Below are positions 44,015 to 54,624 of a DNA stretch of 64,000 nt, piece by piece. Positions within the stretch are counted from its first letter, which is position 1; each line of letters opens with the position of its first letter. This DNA comes from CAVTJL01 sp963752325 (GTDB lineage: Bacteria > Pseudomonadota > Alphaproteobacteria > Geminicoccales > Geminicoccaceae), in the NCBI GenBank assembly GCA_963752325.1, contig CAVVXU010000007.1, positions 682,001-746,000 on the forward strand. Reading direction: 5' to 3'. Both the position numbers and the translations under genes were made by a program. The notes beneath the pieces are model-generated. The model did no database searches, was not told the DNA's origin, and saw only the letters and a list, made by a program, of their open reading frames with translations.

Positions 44015-46922
44015 GTGGCCACGCACAGCATCCGTCCCGCCCATTCCAGGATCGGCGACCCGGCCCTCGCCTCGAGGCTCGCCGGTGCCATCGAGGGCGA
44101 GGTTCTTTTCTCCGCCTTCGACCGCGGCCGCTACGCGACCGACGCCTCGATCTATCAGATCGAGCCCATCGGCGTGATCCAACCCCGCACGAAGGCCGAC
44201 GTCGAGGTCGCGCTCGCCATCGCCCGCGAGGAGGAGATCTCGGTCATCCCGCGCGGTGGCGGCACCTCGCAGGCGGGCCAGACGGTCGGCCGCTCGCTCG
44301 TCATGGACAACAGCCGGTGGCTCACCGGGGTGAGCGAGCTGGACACGGAGGCCCGCACCGTCTGGGTCGAGCCCGGCCTGGTCCTCGACGACCTCAACCG
44401 CGCCCTCAGATCAAAAGGGCTCTTCTATCCCGTCGACGTCTCGACCAGCTCGCGGGCGACGCTGGGCGGCATGACGGCCAACAACTCCTGCGGCTCCCGC
44501 TCGCTTCGCTACGGCGTCTCGGTCGACAATGTGCTGGAGATCGAGGCCGTGCTCGCGAACGGCGAGACGGCACGCTTCGGCGAGGTCGGGGCCAACCTGG
44601 GCGAGGTGGTGGGCGGCACCTATGCCGACCTCGTGCGCACCGTGCGCGGCATCGCCGAGCGCGAGGCCGAGGAGATCGCGGCCCACGTTCCAAAAACCGC
44701 CCGTCAGGTCGGCGGCTACAATCTCGACCGCATCGTGCCCCGCGGACGGCACAACATCGCCTCGCTGCTGGTCGGCTCCGAGGGCACGCTTGCCTACTTC
44801 ACTCGTATCAAGCTCAAGCTCTCTGCCCTGCCGACGCACAAGGCGATGGGTGTGTGCCACTTCCCCTCGTTCCGCGGCGCCATGGAGGCGGCCCGGCACA
44901 TCGTGAAGCTCGACCCCACCTGCGTCGAGCTGGTCGATCGCTCGATCCTCGACCTCGCGCGCTCCATCCCGGCCTTCGCGAGCTCCCTGCCAGCACTTCG
45001 TGCGGGGTGCTCCCGAGTCCCTGCTCCTCGTCGAGTTCGCGGGCGAGGAGCGCGAGCCTGTTCTGGCCGATCTCCGCCGCCTGCACGACCTGATGGGCGA
45101 GCTGGGCTATCCGGGTGCCGTGGTCGACGCGCTCGATGCGGGCCTCCAGGCCCAGATCACCGAGCTCAGGACCGCCGGGCTCAACATCGCCATGTCCATG
45201 AAGGGCGACGGCAAGCCCGTCTCCTTCATCGAGGACTGCGCCGTGCCCCTGGATCATCTGGCGGACTACACCGAGGCGCTGAACGAGGTTTTTTCACGTC
45301 ACGGCACGAGCGGCACTTGGTACGCGCACGCCTCCGTGGGCTGCCTCCATGTGCGTCCGATCCTCAATCTCAAGCAGGAGATGGGGGTCAAGACGATGCG
45401 AGCGATCGCCGAGGAGGCGATCGACCTCGTCCGCGGCTTCAAGGGCGCCCATTCAGGCGAGCATGGCGACGGGCTCTCGCGCTCGGAATGGCACGAGCGG
45501 GTCTTCGGCAGTCGGCTCGTGCGCGCCTTCGAGGAGGTGAAGGACGCCTTCGATCCCCAGGGCCTCTTCAACACCTCACCCTCGAAGATCGTCCGCCCGC
45601 CGCGCATGGACGACCGAACGCTACTCCGCTTCTCGCCGGGCTATGCCGCGACGCCTCTCGAGCCGGGGCTCGACTGGAGGGCCTGGGGCGGCATGCTGGG
45701 CGCGGCCGAGATGTGCAACAACAACGGCGCCTGCCGGAAGGCAACGGGTGGTGTGATGTGCCCAAGCTTCCGGGCGACGCGTGAGGAGATGCACGTCACC
45801 CGCGGCCGCGCCAACGTGCTGCGGCAGGCGCTGTCGGGCCAGCTCGGCCCCGACGCGCTGGCCTCCGACGAGATGGCGGCGGCGCTCGATCTCTGCGTCG
45901 CCTGCAAGGCCTGCAAGCGCGAATGCCCGACAGGCGTCGACATGGCGCGCATGAAGATCGAGGTCCTGCGCCAACGCCACCGGCGGCACGGGCTGTCGCC
46001 GCGGCAGCGCCTGATCGCTTATCTGCCACGCTATGCCCCGTATGCGTCGCGGCTGCGGGGGCTTCTCAACCTGCGTGACCAGGTGCCGGGGCTGCCGGCT
46101 CTAAGCCAGCGACTGACAGGCCTCAGCGCGCAGCGCAGCCTGCCGCGTTGGCAGCGGCCCTGGCGAGGCAGGTCGGGGCTGACGGGTGCCACGGGGAGCG
46201 CGGTCGTGCTGTTTGCCGATACCTTCACGACCTGGTTCGAGCCCGAGAATGCGGCAGCCGCCCACAAGGTGCTGGAGCGCATGGGCTATCGGGTCATCGA
46301 TCCCACGCCTGCCGGCGAGCGCCCTCTCTGTTGCGGCCGCACCTTCCTGGCCGCTGGTCTCGTCGAGGAGGCACGGGCCGAGGCCCGGCGGACGGTGGCG
46401 GCACTTCGGCCGTTCCTCGAGGCGGACGTGCCGGTCGTCGGCCTTGAGCCCTCCTGCATCCTGACCTTCCGGGATGAGCTGGCCGCCCTGCTCCCGGCTG
46501 CGGAGGCCGGCCTCCTGCCCGAGCGCTCTTTTCTTCTGGCCGAGTTCCTGATGGCCCCCGGCGCGCCAGAGCTGCCGCTTCGAGCGCTTCCGCAGCGGCG
46601 TGCCCTCGTCCATGGCCACTGCCACGAAAAAGCCTTCGGCCTCATGGGCTCGGTCATGGCGGCGCTGAAGCTCGTGCCGGATCTCGAGGTGGCGCCCATC
46701 GAGAGCTCCTGCTGCGGCATGGCCGGCGCCTTCGGCTACGAGCCCGAGCATCAGGAGGTCTCGCGCGCGATGGCTGAGGCGAGCCTGCTGCCGGCAGTGC
46801 GGGGTGCTGCGTCCGACACGCTCGTCGTCGCCGATGGCACCAGCTGCCGCCATCAGATCGGCGACGGTACCAGCCGCGAGGCCGTCCATCTCGCCCGCGT
46901 GCTCGCGGAGGCGCTGGCATGA
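44015..46922 (+). CDS. FAD-binding and [4Fe-4S]-binding oxidoreductase (D-2-hydroxyacid dehydrogenase-like, one frameshift)
   Basis: Large fused dehydrogenase of about 968 residues. The N-terminal FAD-binding (PCMH) domain has VIPRGGGTSQAGQTVG and TLGGMTANNSCGSRS...VGSEGTLAYF. A C-terminal FAD-oxidase domain follows (GAHSGEHGDGLSRSEW), then a ferredoxin-type cluster segment CVACKACKRECPTGVDM and a CCG-type domain (PLCCGRTFLAAG, ESSCCGMAGAFGYE). Relatives oxidise D-lactate, glycolate or 2-hydroxyglutarate and pass electrons to the respiratory chain. The break near 44983-44990 is repaired by one base. The GTG at 44015 has AAAGGAG at 10 bases. The stop overlaps the GntR start by 4 bases. Confidence 0.92.
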
Positions 46923-47596
46923 CCACGTCCCTGACCGAGGCTGTCGACCTCCGGATCACCCGGCGCAGCCTGCACGACGAGGTCACGGCGCGGCTGCGCG
47001 ATCTCGTCATCGAGGGCGACATCGAGCCCGGGCGCCGGCTGAACGAGCGTGAGCTGGCGCTAAGGCTCGACGTCTCGCGCACGCCGCTGCGCGAGGCCTT
47101 CAAGGTCCTCGCCGCGGAGGGCCTGCTCGAGCTGCTGCCGAACCGCGGGGCCATCGTCGCCCGGCTCTCGGCGGAAGAGCTCGATCAGACCGTCGAGGTC
47201 ATGGCGGCGCTCGAGCGGCTGGCGGGCGGCCTCGCCGCCGAGCGGATCACCCCGGCCCAGCTCGCCCGGGTCAGCGGCTTTCATTACGAGATGCTGGCCC
47301 ATCACGCCCGCGGCGAACTGCCGGGCTATTTCCGCTGCAACCAGGCCATCCACCTGGCCATCATGGACGCCACCGGCAACGCCGTTCTGGCCCGCCAGTA
47401 CGAGACCCTGAACGCCCGCATCAGGCGCTATCGCTATATGGCGAACCTGTCCCAGGAGCGCTGGGACCAGTCGGTCAGGGAGCACGAGGAGATCCTGGGC
47501 CGCCTGCGGGCACGGAACGGCAGGGCGCTGGCCGACAGCCTCGTTCAGCACCTCTACAACAAGCTGGCCCACCTGCTGCGACGCCTGGGCGACTGA
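46919..47596 (+). CDS. GntR family regulator, FCD (FadR) subfamily
   Basis: A 225-residue repressor-type protein. The N-terminal winged helix (about 17-80) has LHDEVTARLRDLVIEGDIEPG, LNERELALRLDVSRTPLREA and LLELLPNRGAIVA. The FCD ligand domain is helical, with metal-type residues in FRCNQAIHLAIMDATGN and EHEEILGRL. It is translationally coupled to the oxidase. FCD regulators commonly sense small organic acids, so this one probably responds to the substrate of the cluster and binds the twin palindromes at 43.9 kb. Confidence 0.93.
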   Translation: MTTSLTEAVDLRITRRSLHDEVTARLRDLVIEGDIEPGRRLNERELALRLDVSRTPLREAFKVLAAEGLLELLPNRGAIVARLSAEELDQTVEVMAALERLAGGLAAERITPAQLARVSGFHYEMLAHHARGELPGYFRCNQAIHLAIMDATGNAVLARQYETLNARIRRYRYMANLSQERWDQSVREHEEILGRLRARNGRALADSLVQHLYNKLAHLLRRLGD

Positions 47597-47612
47597 GCCC
47601 GGACGCCCAGGC
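47583..47612. terminator. Bidirectional terminator-like hairpin
   Basis: GCCTGGGCG (47583-47591) pairs perfectly with 47604-47612 across a 12-base loop that includes the GntR stop codon. It lies between the convergent GntR and iorB genes. Confidence 0.5.
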
Positions 47613-47633
47613 AGGTGGGCGAGCGTCGCTCGT

Positions 47634-49829
47634 TCAGGCCCCGCCAGCCAGATCCGTGTCCTTGATCGGCAGCCGGCGGATACGCTTGCCGGTGGCTGCG
47701 AAGATCGCGTTGCAGATCGCGGGGGCGATGGGAGGGGTGCCGGGCTCGCCGATGCCACCCCACTTGCTGCCGCCGCTCAGCGCAAGATGAGTCTCGATCT
47801 TCGGAGAATCCGCCAGTCGCACCATCTGGTAGGTGTCGAAGTTGCCCTGCACGACAGCACCCTTCTCGATGGTGATCTGGTCATAGAGCGCTGCCGTCAT
47901 GCCATAGACGACACCGCTCTCGATCTGCATCGCGACGGTGCGCGGGTTGACGACGTGTCCGCAGTCGACGGCGGCCACCACCCGCTCGACCTTGATCTCT
48001 CCTTTGGGCGAGACGGCGATCTCCACGACCTCGCCGACGATGGTGCCGAACGATTCGTGGATGGCGATGCCGCGCGCCTTGCCGGCGGGCAGCTTCTCGT
48101 CCCACCCGCTCTTCTCGGCCACCGTGTCGAGCACCTTCAGGAAATCGGGCTTGCCGGCCAGGAGCTTGCGCCGGAACCGATAAGGATCCTCGCCCGCCTC
48201 GTGCGCCAGCTCGTCGATGAAGCTTTCCATCGCAAACGCGTTCTGCGAGCTGCCGACCGAGCGCCAGAACATCACCGGCACGTGGGTGTTCTTGAGGATG
48301 CAGTCGACCTGCTGCGCGGGGACGGCGTAGGGCATGTTGACGAGGCCCTCGACCGCCGAGGGCTCCACGCCGCTCTCGACCTTGTTCCAACCCAGAGAGC
48401 GCGAGATCGAGCCGACGGCCGTGCGCGCGTGAAACGCCTGCGGCGTGCCGTCCGCCGCGAGTGACGCCTGGAAGCGGATTGCCGCCTGCGGCCGATAGCG
48501 GTCGTGGCGCATGTCCTCCTCGCGGGTCCAGACGAGCTTCACCGGCTTGCCGACGGCTTTCGCCACGGTGACCGCCTGGACCAGCTCGTCGTTCACCGCC
48601 CGCCGGCCGAAGCCGCCGCCCAGGAAGCAGTTGTGAACCTCGACGTTCTCGATCGGCACGCCTGCCGTCTGGGCCGCGAGCTTGAGGGCTGCATCGGGAT
48701 TCTGCGTTCCCATCCACACCTCGACCCGGCCGCCCTGGACATGGGCCGTGCAGTTGAGCGGCTCCATCGCGGCGTGGGCCAGATGGGGAACCTCGTAGGT
48801 GGCACCGACCCGCTTGCCCTGCGCCAGCCCGGCGTCGACATCGCCCACCTTGCGCGCCGTGACCGCTGGCCCGTCCAGCGCCGCGCGATAGGCGGCATCG
48901 AATTCCTCGCTGTCGGTCTTGGCCGCAGGCCCCTCGGCCCAGGTGATGGGCAGGGCCAGCACGGCCTGCTTCGCCCGCCAGAAGCGGTCCGCCACGACCG
49001 CCAGCCCCTCGGGCACCGGAACGACGCCCACCACGCCGCGCCGACCGGCGATCGCCTTCTCGTCATAGCTCGCGACGCTGCCGCCGAAGACCGGGCAGGT
49101 CCGCACGGCCGCGTACAGCATGCCCGGCAGACGGATATCGATGCCGAAGGTTGCCTTGCCAGTGACCTTGAGCGGCGTGTCGAGCCGGGCCATCGGCTTG
49201 CCGATCAGCTGATACTGGTCGGGCGTCTTGATGGCGGGCTCGGCGGGCAGCGAGATGCCGGCTGCGTCTCCGGCGAGTTCGCCATAGGTCTGGCTTCGGC
49301 CGGTCGGCGGATGGAGCACGCTGCCCGCTTCGGCCCGGCAGTCGGATGCTGGCACGCCCCAACGCCTCGCTGCCGCCTCGATCAACCGCGCACGGGCACT
49401 GGCACCCGCCTGCTGCAGATACTCGCGCGAGCGGCGGACGGCGCTGCTGCCGCCCGTGCCCATGCGGCCATAGACCTGGTTCTCCTGCGCGTTGCGGTTG
49501 GCGGAGGCGTATTCGGCCGTGACCTTCCGCCAGTCGCACTGCAACTCCTCGGCGACGATCATCGGCAGGGAGGTGAAGATCCCCTCGCCCATCTCAGACT
49601 TGGCGACGCGGATGAGCACGGTCCCGTCCGGCTCGATGACGAGCCAAGCGTTGATCTCCTTGGCCTTCGTGTCGACCGGGTCCGTCCATGGCTCGGCTGC
49701 GACGGGCAGTCCCGCCAAGACGGCCTTCGGCATGGCAACCCCGATCGCGAGGCCGCCGGCAGCGGTGAGCGAGGCCGTCACGAAACCGCGGCGGCTGAGC
49801 TTTCTGAGATCGGAATCGATGTGGCCCAT
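47634..49829 (-). CDS. iorB: Molybdopterin-dependent aldehyde/isoquinoline oxidoreductase large subunit
   Basis: Periplasm-targeted molybdenum hydroxylase of the IorB type, 731 residues. It has a twin-arginine leader (SRRGFVTASLTAAGG) and a molybdopterin cytosine dinucleotide-binding body with NCFLGGGFGRR, MFWRSVGSSQNAFAMESF and the catalytic Glu region KWGGIGEPGTPPIAPAICNAIF. It works with the [2Fe-2S] subunit IorA encoded directly upstream. The substrate may be an N-heterocycle or aldehyde; it is not inferable from sequence alone. Confidence 0.92.
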   Translation of the reverse strand: MGHIDSDLRKLSRRGFVTASLTAAGGLAIGVAMPKAVLAGLPVAAEPWTDPVDTKAKEINAWLVIEPDGTVLIRVAKSEMGEGIFTSLPMIVAEELQCDWRKVTAEYASANRNAQENQVYGRMGTGGSSAVRRSREYLQQAGASARARLIEAAARRWGVPASDCRAEAGSVLHPPTGRSQTYGELAGDAAGISLPAEPAIKTPDQYQLIGKPMARLDTPLKVTGKATFGIDIRLPGMLYAAVRTCPVFGGSVASYDEKAIAGRRGVVGVVPVPEGLAVVADRFWRAKQAVLALPITWAEGPAAKTDSEEFDAAYRAALDGPAVTARKVGDVDAGLAQGKRVGATYEVPHLAHAAMEPLNCTAHVQGGRVEVWMGTQNPDAALKLAAQTAGVPIENVEVHNCFLGGGFGRRAVNDELVQAVTVAKAVGKPVKLVWTREEDMRHDRYRPQAAIRFQASLAADGTPQAFHARTAVGSISRSLGWNKVESGVEPSAVEGLVNMPYAVPAQQVDCILKNTHVPVMFWRSVGSSQNAFAMESFIDELAHEAGEDPYRFRRKLLAGKPDFLKVLDTVAEKSGWDEKLPAGKARGIAIHESFGTIVGEVVEIAVSPKGEIKVERVVAAVDCGHVVNPRTVAMQIESGVVYGMTAALYDQITIEKGAVVQGNFDTYQMVRLADSPKIETHLALSGGSKWGGIGEPGTPPIAPAICNAIFAATGKRIRRLPIKDTDLAGGA

Positions 49830-49839
49830 GGTCGGCTCC

Positions 49840-50295
49840 CTAGGCCTTCATCAGCGCGGCGGCTTGATGGATCGCCTTGCGCAGCCGCGGATAGGTGCCG
49901 CAGCGGCAGATATTGGTGATGGCGTCGTCGATGTCGGCATCGGCGGGCTCGGGCACCATCGCCAGGAAGGCCGCAGCGGCCATGATCTGGCCGGACTGGC
50001 AATAGCCGCACTGCGGCACGTCCTCGGCCACCCACGCCCGTTGGACCGGATGGCTACCGTCCGACGACAGGCCCTCGATCGTCGTGATCTTCGAATCGCC
50101 CACGTCACCGACGGCAATCGAGCAGGACCGGATCGCCTGGCCGTCCATGTGGACGGTGCAGGCGCCGCACTGGGCAATGCCGCAGCCAAACTTGGTGCCG
50201 GTGAGCCCGATCTCGTCGCGAATGACCCAAAGAAGAGGCGTCTCGGGCTCGATGTCGAGCTCGTGACGCTGTCCGTTCACGGTCAGGTTGATCAT
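49840..50295 (-). CDS. iorA: (2Fe-2S)-binding subunit of molybdenum hydroxylase
   Basis: A 151-residue electron-transfer subunit. The plant-type [2Fe-2S] motif is CGIAQCGACTVHMDG (about 43-57) with an earlier LLWVIRDEIGLTGTKFG, and the second cluster motif is CGYCQSGQIM...CRCGTYPRL. It ends 10 bases before the iorB start, so the two form an operon. Small size and lack of a signal peptide suggest hitchhiker export with IorB. Confidence 0.94.
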   Translation of the reverse strand: MINLTVNGQRHELDIEPETPLLWVIRDEIGLTGTKFGCGIAQCGACTVHMDGQAIRSCSIAVGDVGDSKITTIEGLSSDGSHPVQRAWVAEDVPQCGYCQSGQIMAAAAFLAMVPEPADADIDDAITNICRCGTYPRLRKAIHQAAALMKA

Positions 50296-50551
50296 GATAT
50301 GCCCCCTGTCGGCGGTGGCGAGGCCGGCCTCGAATCATGATCTAGACTGGCCTCAGCGGGCGCCAAGTGTCGGACGCAGGCGAGCGACTGAGCCAAAGTC
50401 GCGAGGGCACTCAAGCCGTTAGCGCTGGGCTCAGATTCACTGGCCTTGGCGGCCCCCGACTATCACAAATGCTTGATCCGCGCGCAGGCCATGCATGGGT
50501 GATCGTCCACCAAGGCATTGCTTGGCGGAAGAGCTCCACGCGCGGACGCAG

Positions 50552-51031
50552 TCAGACTGCGGGCTGCGCGTAGAGACGGGTGATCTCGGGCTTGCGGAGA
50601 TACCAGACGATGAGGGCGTTGATCGCGAGCACGATCAGCATCCAGACGACGCCGACGGTGCCGCCCAGCTGAGCCCCGAGGACGAAGAACCAGAAAAGCG
50701 TCCAGGCTATGAAGAAGCAGGCGAGGCCCAGGCCCAGCGGGCGCCCCCAGCGCTGGAACGACCAGAGCCCGTAGGCGGCGGCGATCTCGAGGATCGCAGC
50801 CACGACGCCGAGGATGCTGGCGATGACGAAGAAGCCGCCAAAACGGGGCATCTCGGGCATGTCGGCCGCGTGGCCCTGCTGCTCGCCTGCCTGCCGGGCC
50901 ACTTCCATCAGCGTGTCCATGCTGCCGCCGGCAATGAGGGCGCAGGCACCTCCGAGCGCGCCGACGACGCCGAACAGGCCGAAATAGATCGAGATGAGGA
51001 CGATGCCGAGCGGTCTCTCGCGTGCTGCCAT
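50552..51031 (-). CDS. Four-helix membrane protein of unknown function
   Basis: A 159-residue protein with four hydrophobic segments (about 7-35, 64-90, 97-123 and 126-147) and a charged C-terminal tail. It begins MAARERPLGIVLISIYFGLFG, and AGGGGAA lies 7 bases upstream of the ATG. It resembles general small membrane proteins of the DUF2127/DoxX-like kind in size and topology, but no specific family can be given. It stands alone between iorA and dnaE2. Confidence 0.65.
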   Translation of the reverse strand: MAARERPLGIVLISIYFGLFGVVGALGGACALIAGGSMDTLMEVARQAGEQQGHAADMPEMPRFGGFFVIASILGVVAAILEIAAAYGLWSFQRWGRPLGLGLACFFIAWTLFWFFVLGAQLGGTVGVVWMLIVLAINALIVWYLRKPEITRLYAQPAV

Positions 51032-51166
51032 CGGAAGATTCCCCTGCGTCGCTCTTGTCGTTGATCCTGAGGTGCCACCGTTCGGGCATGCGCACAAGGA
51101 TCGCTGTTGGGTATGGCACGGTGCCGGGGTCTCGCTTGTGACGCGAAGCACAAGGCGGCGGTGATC

Positions 51167-54100
51167 TCAGCGGAAGTTCCTGCCCTCGGGCATCGCCTCG
51201 CGGAAGTCCCGGGGTTCGCGGCGGATCTCGTCGGCGTGCGACATGGCGCCGTCGAGCGTCCGGGGATCGAGGCCGTGTGCCTGGAGCCGGCGCAGCTCGC
51301 CCGTCAGGTCGTGGAGCCGCTCGCAGATCACGTGGATGACCCGTCCCTCGCGCTGCAGCTGGCCGGTGGCACCCAGCAGCCTCGCCGTCATGATGATCGA
51401 GCGGTAGCGCTCGAAGAGGTTGGGCCAGACGATGACGTTGGCAAAGCCGGTCTCGTCCTCGAGCGTGGCGAAAATGACGCCTTTGGCGCTGCCGGGCCGC
51501 TGGCGGACGAGAACGAGGCCCGCCACCGTCACCCGCCGCCCGGGCGGGATGTCCCAGAGCTGGCGGGCGGTGACGATACGCCGGGTCTGCAGCCAGTCGC
51601 GCAGCAGCGCCAGGGGATGCGCCTTCAGCGAGAGGCGCAGTCGGGCATAGTCCTCGATGACGTGCTCGCCGAGCGGCATCGGGGGCAGCTCGAGCCAGGG
51701 CTCGTCGGCGCCCTCGACGGGGCCCTGGTTCGAGCCCGGGCGCATCGCCTCCATGGCGTGATCGAAGAGCGGCAGGGCCGGGTCTTTCAGGGCGTGGACT
51801 GCCCAGAGTGTCTGGCGGCGATCCATGCCCATCGAGCGGAAGGCGTCGGCCTCGGCGAGGATCACGAGGCTCGCGCGGCGCAACCCGGCCCGCCGCTTAA
51901 GCTCCTCGACCGTGCGATAAGGCTGGAGCCGGGCCGTGACCAGCCGCTTGCCCTCCTCTTTTGCAAAGCCCTTGATCTGGCGCAGCCCGAGGCGGACCGC
52001 TGTTTTCAACGGTCCGCGCCTGAGCCGCGGCTCGAGCGTGCTGTCCCAAAAACTGTGGTTGACGTCGGGCTCCCGGACCTCGGCACCGTGGTCGATGGCA
52101 TCGCGGACGAGCTGGGCCGGGGCATAGAAGCCCATCGGCTGGGCATTCAGGATGGCAGCGCAGAAGACGTCCGGATAATGGCATTTGAGCCAGGAGGAGA
52201 CGTAGACCAGAAGCGCGAAGCTGGCGGCGTGGCTCTCCGGGAAGCCGTAATAGCCGAAACCCTCGATCTGCTTGAAGCAGCGCTCCGCGAACTCGCGCTC
52301 GTAGCCGCGTGCCACCATGCCCTCGACGAGCTTGGTGCGGTAGCGGTCGAGCGAGCCCAGGCGGCGGAAGGCCGCCATCGAGCGCCTGAGCCCGTCAGCC
52401 TCGGAAGGGCGTGAAGCCGGCGGCGACGATGGCGATGCGCATCGCCTGCTCCTGGAACAGCGGCACGCCCAGCGTCTTGCCCAGCACCTCCTCGAGCTCT
52501 TTGGAGGGGAACTCGACCGGCTCCTTGCCCTCGCGGCGGCGCAGATAGGGATGGACCATGTCGCCCTGGATCGGCCCGGGGCGGACGATCGCCACCTCGA
52601 TGACGAGATCGTAGAACGTCCTGGGCTTGAGCCTGGGCAGCATCGACATCTGGGCCCGGCTCTCGACCTGGAAGACGCCGATCGAATCGGCCGCCTGCAG
52701 CATCTCGTAGACGGCCGGGTCCTCGGCCGGGATCCGGGCGAGGTCGAGATCGACGCCGTAGTGGTCGCGGAGCAGGTCGAAGGCGTAGCGGATGCAGGTG
52801 AGCATGCCGAGCGCCAGCACGTCGATCTTGAGCATCTTCAAGGCGTCGAGATCGTCCTTGTCCCACTCGACGACCGTGCGGTCGGCCATGGCCGCGTTCT
52901 CGATCGGCACGAGCTCGTGTAGCGGGCTGCGAGCGATGACGAAGCCGCCCACATGCTGCGAGAGATGGCGGGGGAAGTCGATCAGGGCGCGGGCCAGCTC
53001 GAGCGTCTTTTTGAGCGCCCAGTCCCCGGGATCGAGGCCCGCCTCGGCGAGGACCGACGGGCCGGGCGCCTCCCGTCCCCAGCCCCAGACGGCCTTGCCG
53101 AGCTTGTCCTGCACGTCGACCGAGAGGCCCATGACCTTGGCGACCTCGCGCACGGCGCTCTTCGCCCGATAGCGGATGACCGTGGCGGCAAGGGCCGCAT
53201 GGTCGCGGCCGTAGGTCTCGTAGACGTGCTGGATCACCTCCTCGCGGCGCCCGTGCTCGAAGTCGATGTCGATGTCGGGCGGCTCGTTGCGCTCGGCCGA
53301 GACGAAGCGCTCGAACAAAAGGTCGGTGCGCGAGGGATCGACGGCGGTGATGCCGAGCACGTAGCAGACGGCCGAGTTGGCGGCCGAGCCACGGCCCTGG
53401 CAGAGAATTTTTTTCAGTCGGGCGAAGGCCACGATGTCGTGGACGGTGAGAAAATAGGGCGCATAGCGCAGCTCGCCGATCAGCTTCAGCTCATGCGCGA
53501 GCAGCCGGCGGACCTTCTCGGGCAGGAGGTCCGGATAGCGCCAGGCGGCCCCCGCCCAGGTGCGCCTTGCCAGCTCCTCGTCGGGCGTGCGGCCGTCATA
53601 GGAGTCCTGGACCGGATAGTCGTAGGCCAGCTCGTCGAGCGAGAAGCGGCAGCGCTCGACGATCTCCTGCGTGCTCTCGAGCGCCTCGGGATACCGATCG
53701 AAAAAGCCGGGCCATCTCGGCCGCGGGCTTGAGGTGGCGCTCGGCATTGGCCATGAGCCGCCCGCCCGCCAGGGCGATCGTGCAGTGCTCGCGGATGCAG
53801 GTCACGACGTCCTGCACGCGCCCGCCGCTCGGGCACGTGATAGTGCACGTCGTTGGTGGCGAGGAGCTTGACCCGGGCATGCCGGGCCAGCTCCGCCAGC
53901 CGCTCCAGGCGGCCTCTGTCATTGCCGCCATAGCGATGGCTGAGGACGAGATGGAGCCGGCCCCGCCAGTGACCGGCCAGCTCGGCCAGCCGGCGTGAAA
54001 AAGCCTCGTCCGGCTCGTCCGGCGGGATGACGGCGAAGATCTGGCCCGTGTCGTGGGCCAGGATATCGGCGAGCCCGAGCGAGCAGGATGCCTTGGCGGC

Positions 54101-54398
54101 GCGCCGCTTGCCGAGCGTCAGGAGCGAGCTGAGGCGGGCATAGGCCGGCCGGTCGGTCGGGCCAGCAGAGAAGCGGCGGCGCGTCCTCCGGATCGAGCCT
54201 GCAGCCGACGACGAGGCGCAGCCCGATCTCCTTGGCCCGGCAATGCGCCCGCACGATGCCGGCAAAGCTGCTGCGATCGGTGACGGCGATCGCCGTATGG
54301 CCCAAAAGGTGCGCCTGGTCGACCATCTCCTCGGGGTGCGAGGCACCCCGGAGGAAGGAAAAATTCGAGGTGACCTGGAGCTCGGCATAGGCGGGCAT
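51167..54398 (-). CDS. dnaE2: Error-prone DNA polymerase DnaE2 (four frameshifts in this sequence)
   Basis: C-family translesion polymerase of about 1077 residues used in SOS mutagenesis. The N-terminal PHP domain is MPAYAELQVTSNFSFLRGASHPEEMV with AVTDRSSFAGIVRAH and LLATNDVHYHVPE. The polymerase core is CQGRGSAANSAVCYVLGIT, EPPDIDIDFEHGRREEVIQ and HVGGFVIARSPL. The finger, beta-binding and OB regions follow (GYYGFPESHAASFALLVY; TVAGLVLVRQRPGSAKGVIF). The frame changes near 54165, 53825, 53700 and 52390. A SOS box lies 41 bases upstream. The usual imuA and imuB genes are not adjacent. Confidence 0.93.
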
Positions 54399-54624
54399 GG
54401 GCTCGCGGCGGAAGGAGAGTGCGTGACGGGGGAAGGATGTTCGCTTAATGTTCTCACGTCAATGGCTCGCACGGCATGACGTTCCTGGCTAAACTCCACA
54501 CTCCCGTTCCCCCCGAGGCGTCCGCTGCAAAGCGGGATGGTTCCGCGATGCACGAGCTTCACCTCGAGCGCCCTCTCCTTCCGATCTCATTGCCGCCCGT
54601 CATGACGCAGCGCGTCGTCTCCTC
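54399..54624. other. Divergent dnaE2/recO control region
   Basis: A 226-base region without a gene. It holds the LexA box for dnaE2 and presumably the promoter for recO-parC. Nothing else is recognised. Confidence 0.6.
54439..54453. promoter_or_regulatory. LexA (SOS) box, GTTC-N7-GTTC
   Basis: GTTCGCTTAATGTTC is an exact match to the direct-repeat LexA box of Alphaproteobacteria. It lies 41 bases upstream of the dnaE2 start and is placed to repress it. recO starts about 170 bases to the other side and is less likely to be controlled by it. Confidence 0.85.
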
